Source: Bradyrhizobium sp. AUGA SZCCT0158 (GTDB lineage Bacteria; Pseudomonadota; Alphaproteobacteria; Rhizobiales; Xanthobacteraceae). From it: a stretch of 32,774 nt of DNA. The stretch lies in assembly GCF_018130065.1 (NCBI RefSeq), contig NZ_JAFCME010000047.1:1-32774 (forward strand), read 5' to 3'. The translations under genes were made by a program, and so were the position numbers. Under the pieces are notes generated by a model that was not told the DNA's origin, did not search any database, and saw nothing but the letters and a program-made list of their open reading frames with translations. Shown piece after piece: positions 10,363-17,287 of the stretch (position 1 is its first letter; the number at the start of each line of letters is the position of its first letter).

Positions 10363-11634
10363 TCACCCCGCCGGCGTGATCGTGCCCTCGACCTCGCCAA
10401 AGCCGACGCGATAGCCATCGCCCTGGCACCAGCCGCGCATCACCAGCGAATCGCCGTCTTCCAGGAACGTACGCTTGACGCCGCCGGGCAACTCAACCGG
10501 CTCGGTGCCGTTCCAGCTGATCTCCAGCAGGCTGCCGCGCTGATCCTTTTCCGGGCCGGAGATGGTGCCGGAGCCTAATAGATCGCCGACATTCATGGCG
10601 CAGCCGGATGAGGCGTGGTGCACCAATTGCTGCACCGACGACCAGTACATGTATTTGAAATTGGTGTGGCAGATGCCGGTCGCCTCGTTCATCGCCCCCG
10701 CGCGCAGGGCGACGTCGAGCTGCATGTCGTAATTGTTCGGCTGCGCCTGGCGCAGATATTCCAGCGGCTGCGGGTCCTGCGTGGGCCCCTGGACGCGGAA
10801 CGGCTCCAGCGCCTCGCGCGTCACGACCCACGGGCTGATCGAGGTCGCAAACGCCTTGGCCTGGAACGGGCCGAGCGGCACATACTCCCACTGCTGGATG
10901 TCGCGCGCGCTCCAGTCATTGAGGATCACAAACCCGAAGATCATCTCTTCGGCCTGCTTTTCCGTCAGCATCTCGCCGATCGCCGACGCCTGTCCGACCA
11001 CCACGCCCATTTCCAGTTCGAAATCGAGCCGCTTGCAGGGCCCGAAGCTCGGCACGTCGGCGGTCGGCGGCTTCAATTGCCCGCGCGGCCGGCGCACTTT
11101 GGCGCCGCTGACGACGACGGTGGATGCGCGGCCGTTATAGCCGATCGGCATATGCAGCCAGTTCGGCTGCAGCGCATTGTCCTTGCCGCGGAACATGACG
11201 CCGACATTGGTGGCGTGCTCCTTGGAGGAATAGAAATCGGTGTAGCCGGACACCGCGATCGGCAGATGCAGCGTGACATCCGCCATCGGCACCAGCGTGC
11301 GCTGGCGCAATTTTTCATTGTCGCGCAGTTCGGGATGATCGTGGCGCAACAGCTCGCTGATCCGCGCCCGCGTCCGCGACCACACCTCCGGCCCGAGCGC
11401 CATGAACGCGTTGAGCGATGCGCTGGCGAATACGCCGGGTTCGACGACGTCGATCCGGCAATCCTGCGCGAGCTGCCAGAGATCAAGCACATAGTCGCCG
11501 ATCGCGACGCCGACGCGTGGGGCAAGCCCGTCCTTGGCGGAGAACACGCCATAGGGGAGATTCTGGATCGGGAAATCCGAGGTCGGATCGACCGGGATGA
11601 AGGAGCGAAGGGTGGGATCGTTGGGATGGGGCAC
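10363..11634 (-). CDS. fahA: Fumarylacetoacetase
   Basis: Hydrolyses fumarylacetoacetate to fumarate and acetoacetate, the last step of the homogentisate pathway. The product is 423 residues from GTG 11634, normal for the family. An in-frame start at 11808 is rejected because its 58 extra residues are read out of the intergenic repeat. A GAAAGGA ribosome site lies about 11 bases before the GTG. The N-terminal SH3-like domain is followed by the FAH catalytic domain with YSSKEHATNVGVMFRGKDNA, an acidic metal-binding region (DFELEMGVVVG, near residue 208) and LNDWSARDIQQWEY. It is the last gene of the minus-strand operon, 195 bases behind hmgA. A maleylacetoacetate isomerase, needed between HmgA and FAH, is not seen here. 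Confidence 0.95.
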   Translation of the reverse strand: MPHPNDPTLRSFIPVDPTSDFPIQNLPYGVFSAKDGLAPRVGVAIGDYVLDLWQLAQDCRIDVVEPGVFASASLNAFMALGPEVWSRTRARISELLRHDHPELRDNEKLRQRTLVPMADVTLHLPIAVSGYTDFYSSKEHATNVGVMFRGKDNALQPNWLHMPIGYNGRASTVVVSGAKVRRPRGQLKPPTADVPSFGPCKRLDFELEMGVVVGQASAIGEMLTEKQAEEMIFGFVILNDWSARDIQQWEYVPLGPFQAKAFATSISPWVVTREALEPFRVQGPTQDPQPLEYLRQAQPNNYDMQLDVALRAGAMNEATGICHTNFKYMYWSSVQQLVHHASSGCAMNVGDLLGSGTISGPEKDQRGSLLEISWNGTEPVELPGGVKRTFLEDGDSLVMRGWCQGDGYRVGFGEVEGTITPAG

Positions 11635-11658
11635 GGTGTGCTGCGTCCTTTCTTCCTT

Positions 11659-11816
11659 CTCCCCTTGTGGGAGCCGAGACGAGCGAAGCTCGCTCTTAGG
11701 TGGCGCGCAAAGCGCGCCGGATGAGGGGTCTCTATCCGCATCTCGAAATCTTACCGTGAGGAGAGAACCCCTCACCCGTCTTCGCTTCGCGAAGCCACCC
11801 TCTCCCACAAGGGGAG
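11659..11816. repeat. Palindromic repeat inside the hmgA-fahA gap
   Basis: A 15-bp perfect inverted repeat, CTCCCCTTGTGGGAG (11659-11673) and CTCCCACAAGGGGAG (11802-11816), encloses further hairpins: CGAGCGAAGCTCG near 11680-11692, GGCGCGCAAAGCGCGCC near 11702-11718, and TTCGCTTCGCGAA near 11781-11793. It sits between two genes of one operon, so the mRNA leader of fahA must form large hairpins. It could weaken or decouple fahA expression. Confidence 0.8.
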
Positions 11817-11829
11817 AGGGGAAGAACCG

Positions 11830-13176
11830 TCACGGCTTGTTCGGATCGAACCGCTTTTCCAGTCCCTGCCAGCAATCCGCGTAATCGTCCTGCAAGGTCG
11901 CCGACTTCGCCGCGTGCGCGGTGACGCGCTGCGGGTAGCGGGTTTCGAACATGAAGGCCATGGTGCCTGTCAGCTTCACGGGCTTCAGCTCGCCATTGCT
12001 GGCATGGTCGAAAGCCTGGCGATCCGGGCCATGCGGCAGCATCATGTTGTGCAGGCTGATGCCGCCGGGGACAAAGCCCTCCGGCTTGGCGTCGTAGACG
12101 CCGTAGATCAGCCCCATGAACTCCGACATGATGTTCATGTGATACCAGGGCGGACGGAAGGTGTTTTCCGCGACCGCCCAGCGCTCCGGGAAGATGACGA
12201 AGTCGATGTTGGCGGTGCCTGCGGTTTCCGACGGCGAGGTCAGCACCGTGAAGATCGAGGGATCCGGATGGTCGAAGCCGATGGCGCCGACCGGCGAGAA
12301 GGTGCGCAGATCGTATTTATAGGGCGCGTAATTGCCGTGCCACGCCACCACGTCGATCGGCGAATGCGGCAAGGTCGTCTTGAACAGCGAGCCGCCCCAT
12401 TTCACGAACAGTTCGGTCGGCGTGTCCTTGTCCTCATAGGCCGCGACGGGGGTGAGGAAGTCGCGCGAATTGGCCAGGCAATTGGCGCCGATCGGCCCGC
12501 GTTCCGGCAGCGTGAAGGCGCCGCCATAGTTCTCGCAGAGATAGCCGCGCGCCGGGCCGTTTGTCAGTTCGACGCGGAATTTGACGCCGCGCGGGATCAC
12601 GACGATTTCGCCGGGCTCGGCGTCGATGCGGCCGAACTCGGTGACGAGGCGCAGCTTGCCCTGCTGCAGCACGAACATCATCTCGCCGTCGGCATTGTAG
12701 AAATGCTGATCGACCATCGATTTGGTGATGAGATAGACGTGCGCCGCCATTCCGGCCTGGGTGTTGGCGTCCCCGGCCGTCGTCATGGTCTGCACGCCCT
12801 GCAGGAACGTCATGTCTTCTTTCGGAATCGGCGCCGGATCCCAGCGCAATTGCGCGATCGGCAGTTCGTATTCGTGGCATGGCGCGGTGCGCCACAACCC
12901 GGCATCGGCCTTCTCAAAACGTCCCGAGTGCTTCACCGAGGGGCGAATGCGATACAGCCACGACCGCTCGTTGGCGCCGCGCGGCGCGGTGAAGGGCGAG
13001 CCGGAAAGCTGCTCCGCGTAGAGCCCATAGGCACAGCGCTGCGGCGAGTTGCGGCCAATCGGCAACGCGCCGGGCAGCGCCTCGGTCTCAAAGCTGTTGC
13101 CGAAGCCGGACATGTAGCCCGGCGTGACACCAACGGTGCCTCGGGAAATCGCATCAGGCGAGGTGTTGATATTCAT
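11830..13176 (-). CDS. hmgA: Homogentisate 1,2-dioxygenase
   Basis: Opens the ring of homogentisate to give maleylacetoacetate, using iron and oxygen. The product is 448 residues from ATG 13176. A second ATG two codons upstream (13182) touches the AAGGAGG ribosome site directly, while 13176 is spaced 6 bases from it, so I choose the latter. Family landmarks are present: SGFGNSFETEALPGALP at the N-terminus, the catalytic-His region VVAWHGNYAPYKYDL, and the iron site with His and Glu in PPWYHMNIMSEFMG and the third ligand His in MMLPHGPD. It follows the MBL-fold gene by 60 bases and precedes fahA in the same direction. Confidence 0.97.
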   Translation of the reverse strand: MNINTSPDAISRGTVGVTPGYMSGFGNSFETEALPGALPIGRNSPQRCAYGLYAEQLSGSPFTAPRGANERSWLYRIRPSVKHSGRFEKADAGLWRTAPCHEYELPIAQLRWDPAPIPKEDMTFLQGVQTMTTAGDANTQAGMAAHVYLITKSMVDQHFYNADGEMMFVLQQGKLRLVTEFGRIDAEPGEIVVIPRGVKFRVELTNGPARGYLCENYGGAFTLPERGPIGANCLANSRDFLTPVAAYEDKDTPTELFVKWGGSLFKTTLPHSPIDVVAWHGNYAPYKYDLRTFSPVGAIGFDHPDPSIFTVLTSPSETAGTANIDFVIFPERWAVAENTFRPPWYHMNIMSEFMGLIYGVYDAKPEGFVPGGISLHNMMLPHGPDRQAFDHASNGELKPVKLTGTMAFMFETRYPQRVTAHAAKSATLQDDYADCWQGLEKRFDPNKP

Positions 13177-13195
13177 GGTCATCCTCCTTCATCTT

Positions 13196-13244
13196 GCGCA
13201 TGATCTTGTCCGAAAACCGGTACCCACTTTTCGGGATCATGCGC
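13196..13244. repeat. Palindromic repeat overlapping the end of the MBL gene
   Basis: GCGCATGATC (13196-13205) and GATCATGCGC (13235-13244) are perfect inverted arms around TTGTCCGAAAA ... TTTTCGGG. I recognise this as a repeat common between genes of rhizobia and relatives. The minus-strand MBL gene stops at 13237, inside the right arm, so the repeat supplies its last two sense codons and the stop. It occupies most of the 60-base gap to hmgA. Confidence 0.85.
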
Positions 13245-14190
13245 CTTGCAGGGCGGCCCACATTTCCTGATCGCGCTTGTCGGTCCAGATCACGGGATCG
13301 TCGATTCCCGAGGCCTCGTCGAACGCGCGCGAGACGTTGAACGGCAGGCAGTGTTCATAGATCGCAAAGCTGGAAAATTTCGGATCCATCACCTCGCGCG
13401 TCGCCGCCATCGATTCCTTGAGGTTGCGGCCGCGGGCGACCGAGGTCTCGGCCGCGCCATAGAGCGAAGTGACGAAATCGCGCGTCATCGCGATCGCATC
13501 GCGTCCGGTCGAAAGCCCCTTGAGCGCATCGCCGCGGCCGGGCGCGATCGCCTTGGGATTGAAGGCGCGGATTTCGTTCAGCGTCGCAGGCCATTCGCGC
13601 AAATGCGCATCGCCGCAATAACAGGCCGAATGATATTCGATGAGGTCGCCGGAGAACATCACTTCGGCATCCGGCACCCAGGCCACGATATCGCCGGACG
13701 TATGCCCCGCGCCGAGCTGCATCAGACGCACCTCGCGCTTGCCGAGATAGATCGACATCTCGCCTTCGAAGGTCAGCGTCGGCCAGGTCAGCCCGGGAAT
13801 GCTCTGGGCATCCTGGAACAGGCGCGGGAAGCGGCCATATTCGGAATCCCAGTCCTGCTGACCGCGCTCCTCGATCAGGCGATAGGTTTCCGCCGAGGCG
13901 ACGATGCCCTGCGCCTTGTAGGCGGAGGCGCCGAGTACGCGCACTGCGTGGTAATGCGACAGCACGACATATTTGATCGGCTTGTCGGTGACGGTGCGCA
14001 CCCGCTCGATTACCTTGTTCGCCATCGCCGGCGTCGACTGCGCGTCGAACACCAGGCAGCCATCGTCGCCGACGATAACAGCAGAGTTCGGATCGCCTTC
14101 GGCGGTGAAGGCATAGAGATCAGTACCGATCTCGGAGAAGGTGATCTTCTTTTCCGCCATATCAGTGGTGGACGCGAAACCCTTGGCCAT
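13237..14190 (-). CDS. MBL-fold protein with altered metal motif (HxHxVR)
   Basis: A 317-residue metallo-beta-lactamase-fold protein of unknown reaction, encoded between the DUF2783 gene and hmgA. The canonical HxHxDH motif reads H79-Y-H81-A-V83-R84 (LSHYHAVRVLGA): the Asp and third His of metal site 2 are replaced by Val and Arg. The later ligands appear kept, H163 in GAGHTSGD and D182 in FSGDLIEY. It could bind a single metal, or act by other means. From memory, similar proteins with the same substitution occur beside homogentisate genes in relatives, so this is probably a conserved subfamily and not decay. The start at 14190 has AAAGGA 9 bases upstream; ATG 14160 is a weaker alternative. 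Its operon position suggests a role in the same aromatic pathway. Confidence 0.85.
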   Translation of the reverse strand: MAKGFASTTDMAEKKITFSEIGTDLYAFTAEGDPNSAVIVGDDGCLVFDAQSTPAMANKVIERVRTVTDKPIKYVVLSHYHAVRVLGASAYKAQGIVASAETYRLIEERGQQDWDSEYGRFPRLFQDAQSIPGLTWPTLTFEGEMSIYLGKREVRLMQLGAGHTSGDIVAWVPDAEVMFSGDLIEYHSACYCGDAHLREWPATLNEIRAFNPKAIAPGRGDALKGLSTGRDAIAMTRDFVTSLYGAAETSVARGRNLKESMAATREVMDPKFSSFAIYEHCLPFNVSRAFDEASGIDDPVIWTDKRDQEMWAALQGA

Positions 14191-14229
14191 CAGCTCGATT
14201 CCTTTGCGACGTCTTGTTCGTTAGTTCGG

Positions 14230-14457
14230 CTATTGTTGTTGTTGCTGTTGCTGCTGGCCGGCATCGAGCATCCGCCGCTTGGCGAGCGCGATGGCTTCGT
14301 TCAGCACCGCGATGTCGCCGATATGGTTGGCGAGCACCAGAACCAGCGCGGCGTCGAGATCGGCGCTTTGCGCCTCGCTCAACCCGCGATGCGCCTCGAC
14401 GATGGCGCGGAAGGCGTCGTCGGGCTTTGCGAAATTCGAACTGGTGGACAGCGTCAT
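14230..14457 (-). CDS. DUF2783 small protein, possible hydroxylase coupling partner
   Basis: A 75-residue protein whose ATG overlaps the stop of the upstream FAD gene (ATGA, 14457-14454), so the two are translationally coupled. The sequence (FRAIVEAHRGLS ... DAALVLVLANHIGDIAVLNEAIALAKRRM) is predicted to be helical and resembles what I know as DUF2783, a family usually beside FAD-dependent hydroxylases. In Pseudomonas putida the 3-hydroxyphenylacetate 6-hydroxylase needs a small coupling protein, MhaB, next to its flavoprotein MhaA; this gene has the same size class and place. That equivalence is inference. The last eight residues before the stop are all Gln, encoded by a CAG/CAA run (14233-14256) that looks like a small triplet repeat. 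Confidence 0.8.
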   Translation of the reverse strand: MTLSTSSNFAKPDDAFRAIVEAHRGLSEAQSADLDAALVLVLANHIGDIAVLNEAIALAKRRMLDAGQQQQQQQQ

Positions 14458-16079
14458 GACAGTCCTCGATTGAGACCCGCCGCACGCGCCAACGCCGCAT
14501 CGAGCGCCGGCCGGGTCGGATGCCGGAAGCGCGCCGCGACATAACCGTCGGGCCGCAGCAGATAGGCCGTGCCGGCCTCGGCGTCGTAGCGCGTACCCGC
14601 AAGGCCCCTGGTGTCGGCAAGGCCGTCGTCGCCGCCGATGCGAATGGTTTCGACGCCTTCGGGCGCATCGATCGCGGCACCGTTGCCAAATTCCAGCAAT
14701 GTGAATTGCGCTCCCTTGCCAACGAAGGCTTCGGTCAGAAACATCGGCTGGCCGCTCGCTGCCGCAATCGGCGCATCCGGCATCGACGCGCCGGGCCGCG
14801 GGCCACCGCGCCACGTATCGCGATCGGCGGTCGAGAGCGGCGTGTCATAGGTGGAAGGCACCGACAGCCGTCCGCCATTGACCATGCGCTTGCCGAATTC
14901 GGTTTCCTTGGCCAGCGACAGCACCGCCTTGCGCAGCCGCGCCTCCTGCTGCGACACCGGCGCCATGAAATCGGTCGAGCGCGTGGACTCGCGGATGTTT
15001 TCGTCCGCCGCCGCGCTGCGCTCGGTGTGGTAACTCTCCAGCAGCGCTTCCGGCGACGTGCCGCGCAACACGCGATCGAGTTTCCAGGCGATGTTCTCGG
15101 CGTCTTCGAGGCCTGAGTTGGCGCCGCGGGCGCCGAACGGCGAGACCTGGTGCGCGGCATCGCCGGCAAAGATCACGCGGCCATGGAGAAATTTGTCCAT
15201 CCGGCGGCACTGGAACTTGTACAGCGAGATCCATTCGAAATCGAACTTGTCATGGCCGAGCATGCGCGCGATCCGCGGCCGTACATTTTCCGGGCGCTTC
15301 TCGACGACAGGATCCGCATCCGGATGCAGCTGCAGGTCGATGCGCCAGATGTCGTCCGGCTGCCTGTGCAACAGCGCGGAGCGTCCGGCGTGGAACGGCG
15401 GATCGAACCAGAACCAGCGCTCGGTCGGGAACGCCGCCGTCATCTTGACGTCGGCGATCAGGAACTGGTCCTCGAACACTTGCCCGGCAAATTCCGCACC
15501 CACCATCTGCCGCAACGACGAGCGGGCGCCGTCGCAGGCGACGACGAAGCCGGCATGCAGCCGATACGGTCCGTCAGGCGTTTCGATCGTCAGCAGCACA
15601 TGGTCGTTGCGCTGTTCGAGGCCGATCACCTTGTTGCGCCAGCGCAGGTCGATGCCGGAAAGCTCCTGGACCCGATCGACCAGATAGGCCTCGGCATAGA
15701 ACTGCTGCAGGTTGACAAAGGCCGGCCGCTTGTGGCCCTCCTCCGGCAACAGGTTGAACTGGTAGAGCTGCGAGGCGCCGTGAAAAATCTTGCCAACGCT
15801 CCAGACCACGCCCTTGTCGACCATGCGCTGGCCGACGCCGAGCCGGTCCCAGAATTCCAGCGAACGCTTGGAGAAGCAGATCGCGCGCGAGCCCTCGCCG
15901 ATCCGGTCGGCATCATCGAGCAGCACCACGGATTGGCCGCGCTGCGCCAGATCGATCGCCAGCGACAGCCCGACCGGCCCGGCGCCGACCACGACGACGG
16001 GATGTTCGGCCACATCAGTGCCCGCCCGATCCTGGTCGGGGTGCCTGCGGTAGCCGAACTGGGTTTTGGTCTGGACCAT
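14454..16079 (-). CDS. FAD-dependent aromatic hydroxylase (class A flavoprotein)
   Basis: Single-component-type flavin monooxygenase of the MhpA/PheA/phenol hydroxylase family, expected to use NAD(P)H and oxygen to hydroxylate an aromatic acid. From ATG 16079 it has 541 residues. Motifs are the FAD site GAGPVG (32-37), the CDGARSSLR motif, and the second FAD site GDAAHQVSPFGARGANSGLEDAENIAWKL near residue 304, followed by a thioredoxin-like C-terminal region. A TTG at 16100 would add seven residues; neither start has a strong ribosome site. It leads a five-gene operon ending in hmgA and fahA, so its product is plausibly homogentisate or a precursor; 3-hydroxyphenylacetate is my leading substrate guess. 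The MarR gene diverges from it. Confidence 0.9.
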   Translation of the reverse strand: MVQTKTQFGYRRHPDQDRAGTDVAEHPVVVVGAGPVGLSLAIDLAQRGQSVVLLDDADRIGEGSRAICFSKRSLEFWDRLGVGQRMVDKGVVWSVGKIFHGASQLYQFNLLPEEGHKRPAFVNLQQFYAEAYLVDRVQELSGIDLRWRNKVIGLEQRNDHVLLTIETPDGPYRLHAGFVVACDGARSSLRQMVGAEFAGQVFEDQFLIADVKMTAAFPTERWFWFDPPFHAGRSALLHRQPDDIWRIDLQLHPDADPVVEKRPENVRPRIARMLGHDKFDFEWISLYKFQCRRMDKFLHGRVIFAGDAAHQVSPFGARGANSGLEDAENIAWKLDRVLRGTSPEALLESYHTERSAAADENIRESTRSTDFMAPVSQQEARLRKAVLSLAKETEFGKRMVNGGRLSVPSTYDTPLSTADRDTWRGGPRPGASMPDAPIAAASGQPMFLTEAFVGKGAQFTLLEFGNGAAIDAPEGVETIRIGGDDGLADTRGLAGTRYDAEAGTAYLLRPDGYVAARFRHPTRPALDAALARAAGLNRGLS

Positions 16080-16121
16080 CGGAAGGTTTACTCTGGCCAA
16101 GGGTGCGCGGACTTGCTAAAT

Positions 16122-16139
16122 TAGTCGCATCTGCAACTA
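16122..16139. promoter_or_regulatory. Candidate MarR operator
   Basis: TAGTCGCATCTGCAACTA is an 8-2-8 inverted repeat with one mismatched pair. It lies 43 bases upstream of the FAD gene start and 47 upstream of the marR start, in the shared promoter region. MarR proteins typically bind such 16-20 bp palindromes, often with TTGC/GCAA half sites, and release them when a phenolic ligand binds. Binding by the adjacent MarR is inference. Confidence 0.6.
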
Positions 16140-16186
16140 TCTTAAACCCGCTGGCGCCCCCGGCGTCAACTCAAATTGGAGCGATT

Positions 16187-16774
16187 TTGGCCAACGCGTC
16201 GTCCAGCGAGAACAGCGCCCGATCCCGATCCGCGCCCGACAGCGGCGCGCGCAAAGACGGGGATAAGGATGGAACGCCATCGAAAGCCGCAAAAAACGGC
16301 GGCCGTCTCGATCTCTTCAAATTCGTACCCTTCCGACTGAACCGGCTGGCGGCGGAAGTCTCCTCGGCGCTCTCGGCCGAATATCAGGCGCGGTATGGGC
16401 TCGACATTCCGGAATGGCGCGTGCTGGCGACGCTGGGTTTCCGCGTTGAGCCCTGCAGCGCGCAATACATCGCCCATTGCACCCGCACCCATAAATCGAC
16501 CATCAGCCGCGCGGTCACCACGCTGATGAAACGGCAAATGATCGAGCGCGTCGAGAACGAAGCAGACCGCCGCGAATTCCGGCTGCGCATGACCGGAAAA
16601 GGCAAGGCGCTGTACGAGGAGCTGATCCCGCGACTGCTGCGCCGGGAGCAGGAGATATTGTCGTGCCTCTCCGCGCCGGAGCGAAAGGCGCTGGCCGCGC
16701 TGCTCGGCAAGATCGAGGCAAGCCTCGATCTTGTGCAAGACAGCGCCGAGGCGGATGCGAAGGAAGCGTATTGA
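16187..16774 (+). CDS. MarR family transcriptional regulator
   Basis: Winged-helix repressor of about 195 residues. The conserved part starts near RLDLFKFVPFRLNRLAAEVS. The DNA-binding region is IPEWRVLATL, then SAQYIAHCTRTHKSTISRAVTTLMKRQMIERV and the wing ENEADRREFRLRMTGKG. I choose TTG 16187 because GGAG lies 5 bases upstream; an in-frame ATG at 16103 would place the operator inside the gene. The roughly 45 N-terminal residues are Ser/Lys/Asp-rich and look disordered. The divergent layout with the aromatic hydroxylase operon and the palindrome at 16122-16139 make it the probable repressor of that operon, relieved by an aromatic substrate. Confidence 0.9.
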   Translation: MANASSSENSARSRSAPDSGARKDGDKDGTPSKAAKNGGRLDLFKFVPFRLNRLAAEVSSALSAEYQARYGLDIPEWRVLATLGFRVEPCSAQYIAHCTRTHKSTISRAVTTLMKRQMIERVENEADRREFRLRMTGKGKALYEELIPRLLRREQEILSCLSAPERKALAALLGKIEASLDLVQDSAEADAKEAY

Positions 16775-16778
16775 AGCG

Positions 16779-16905
16779 CGTCATTCCGGGGTGCGCCACT
16801 TGGCGCAGCCCGGAATCCATTCACCCACGTAACATGCCGCTTGATGGTTTCCGGGCTCGCGCTACGCGCGCCCTCAGATGCGCAATTGCGCATCGGGGAA
16901 TGACG
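16779..16905. repeat. Palindromic repeat with nested 18-bp palindrome
   Basis: CGTCATTCC ... GGAATGACG forms the outer arms, with CCGGGxTGCGCC/GGCGCAGCCCGG hairpins inside. Near the right arm lies GATGCGCAATTGCGCATC (16877-16894), the same 18-bp palindrome seen in the unrelated modules at 8041 and 32487. The block fills the gap between the convergent MarR and RidA genes. Confidence 0.8.
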
Positions 16906-16912
16906 GATGTGG

Positions 16913-17257
16913 TTACTTCACCGCCGTCACCACGATTTCCACGATATGCGGCGGCTCGAGCTCGACGCCGAGGCAGGCGCGCATCGGCGGGTTCGCCTTG
17001 TCGACCCATTCGTCCCAGGCGCGGTTCATCTCGCTTTTGCGCTTCATGTCGGCGATGAAGACGATCGCCGAAAGGATCTTGCTCTTGTCCGAGCCGCACA
17101 TAGCAAGACTCTCGTCGATGCGGGCGAGCGCCTTGACGCTCTGCTCGTACATCGAGGGCGTTACAGGATCCGGCGCGACCGCCACAGTGAGCACCAGATC
17201 ATCGTGAACGACGGCGCGGCTGCGGGTTGGCGTGAGGCCGGGAAAGCGCTCGATCAT
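16913..17257 (-). CDS. RidA/YjgF/Rid family protein
   Basis: Small protein (114 residues from ATG 17257) of the Rid family, whose best-known member, RidA, hydrolyses reactive enamine/imine products of PLP enzymes. Family features are the trimer-forming core with SKILSAIVFIADM, WDEWVDKANPPMRACLGVEL carrying the conserved Arg in MRAC, and the C-terminal VEIVVTAVK. An earlier ATG at 17281 adds eight residues but has its GGAG only 3 bases away, so I prefer 17257; both are possible. It lies about 30 bases after the lactonase-like gene and is almost surely cotranscribed. Many Rid subfamilies act on other substrates, so a specific role in deamination is not shown. Confidence 0.88.
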   Translation of the reverse strand: MIERFPGLTPTRSRAVVHDDLVLTVAVAPDPVTPSMYEQSVKALARIDESLAMCGSDKSKILSAIVFIADMKRKSEMNRAWDEWVDKANPPMRACLGVELEPPHIVEIVVTAVK

Positions 17258-17287
17258 GGCTGATTCCGTTGCATTACGCATGTGCTC

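Noticed and set aside
11635..11808. 58-residue N-terminal extension of fumarylacetoacetase
   Set aside because: Translated from the intergenic palindromic repeat; the GTG at 11634 begins the family sequence.
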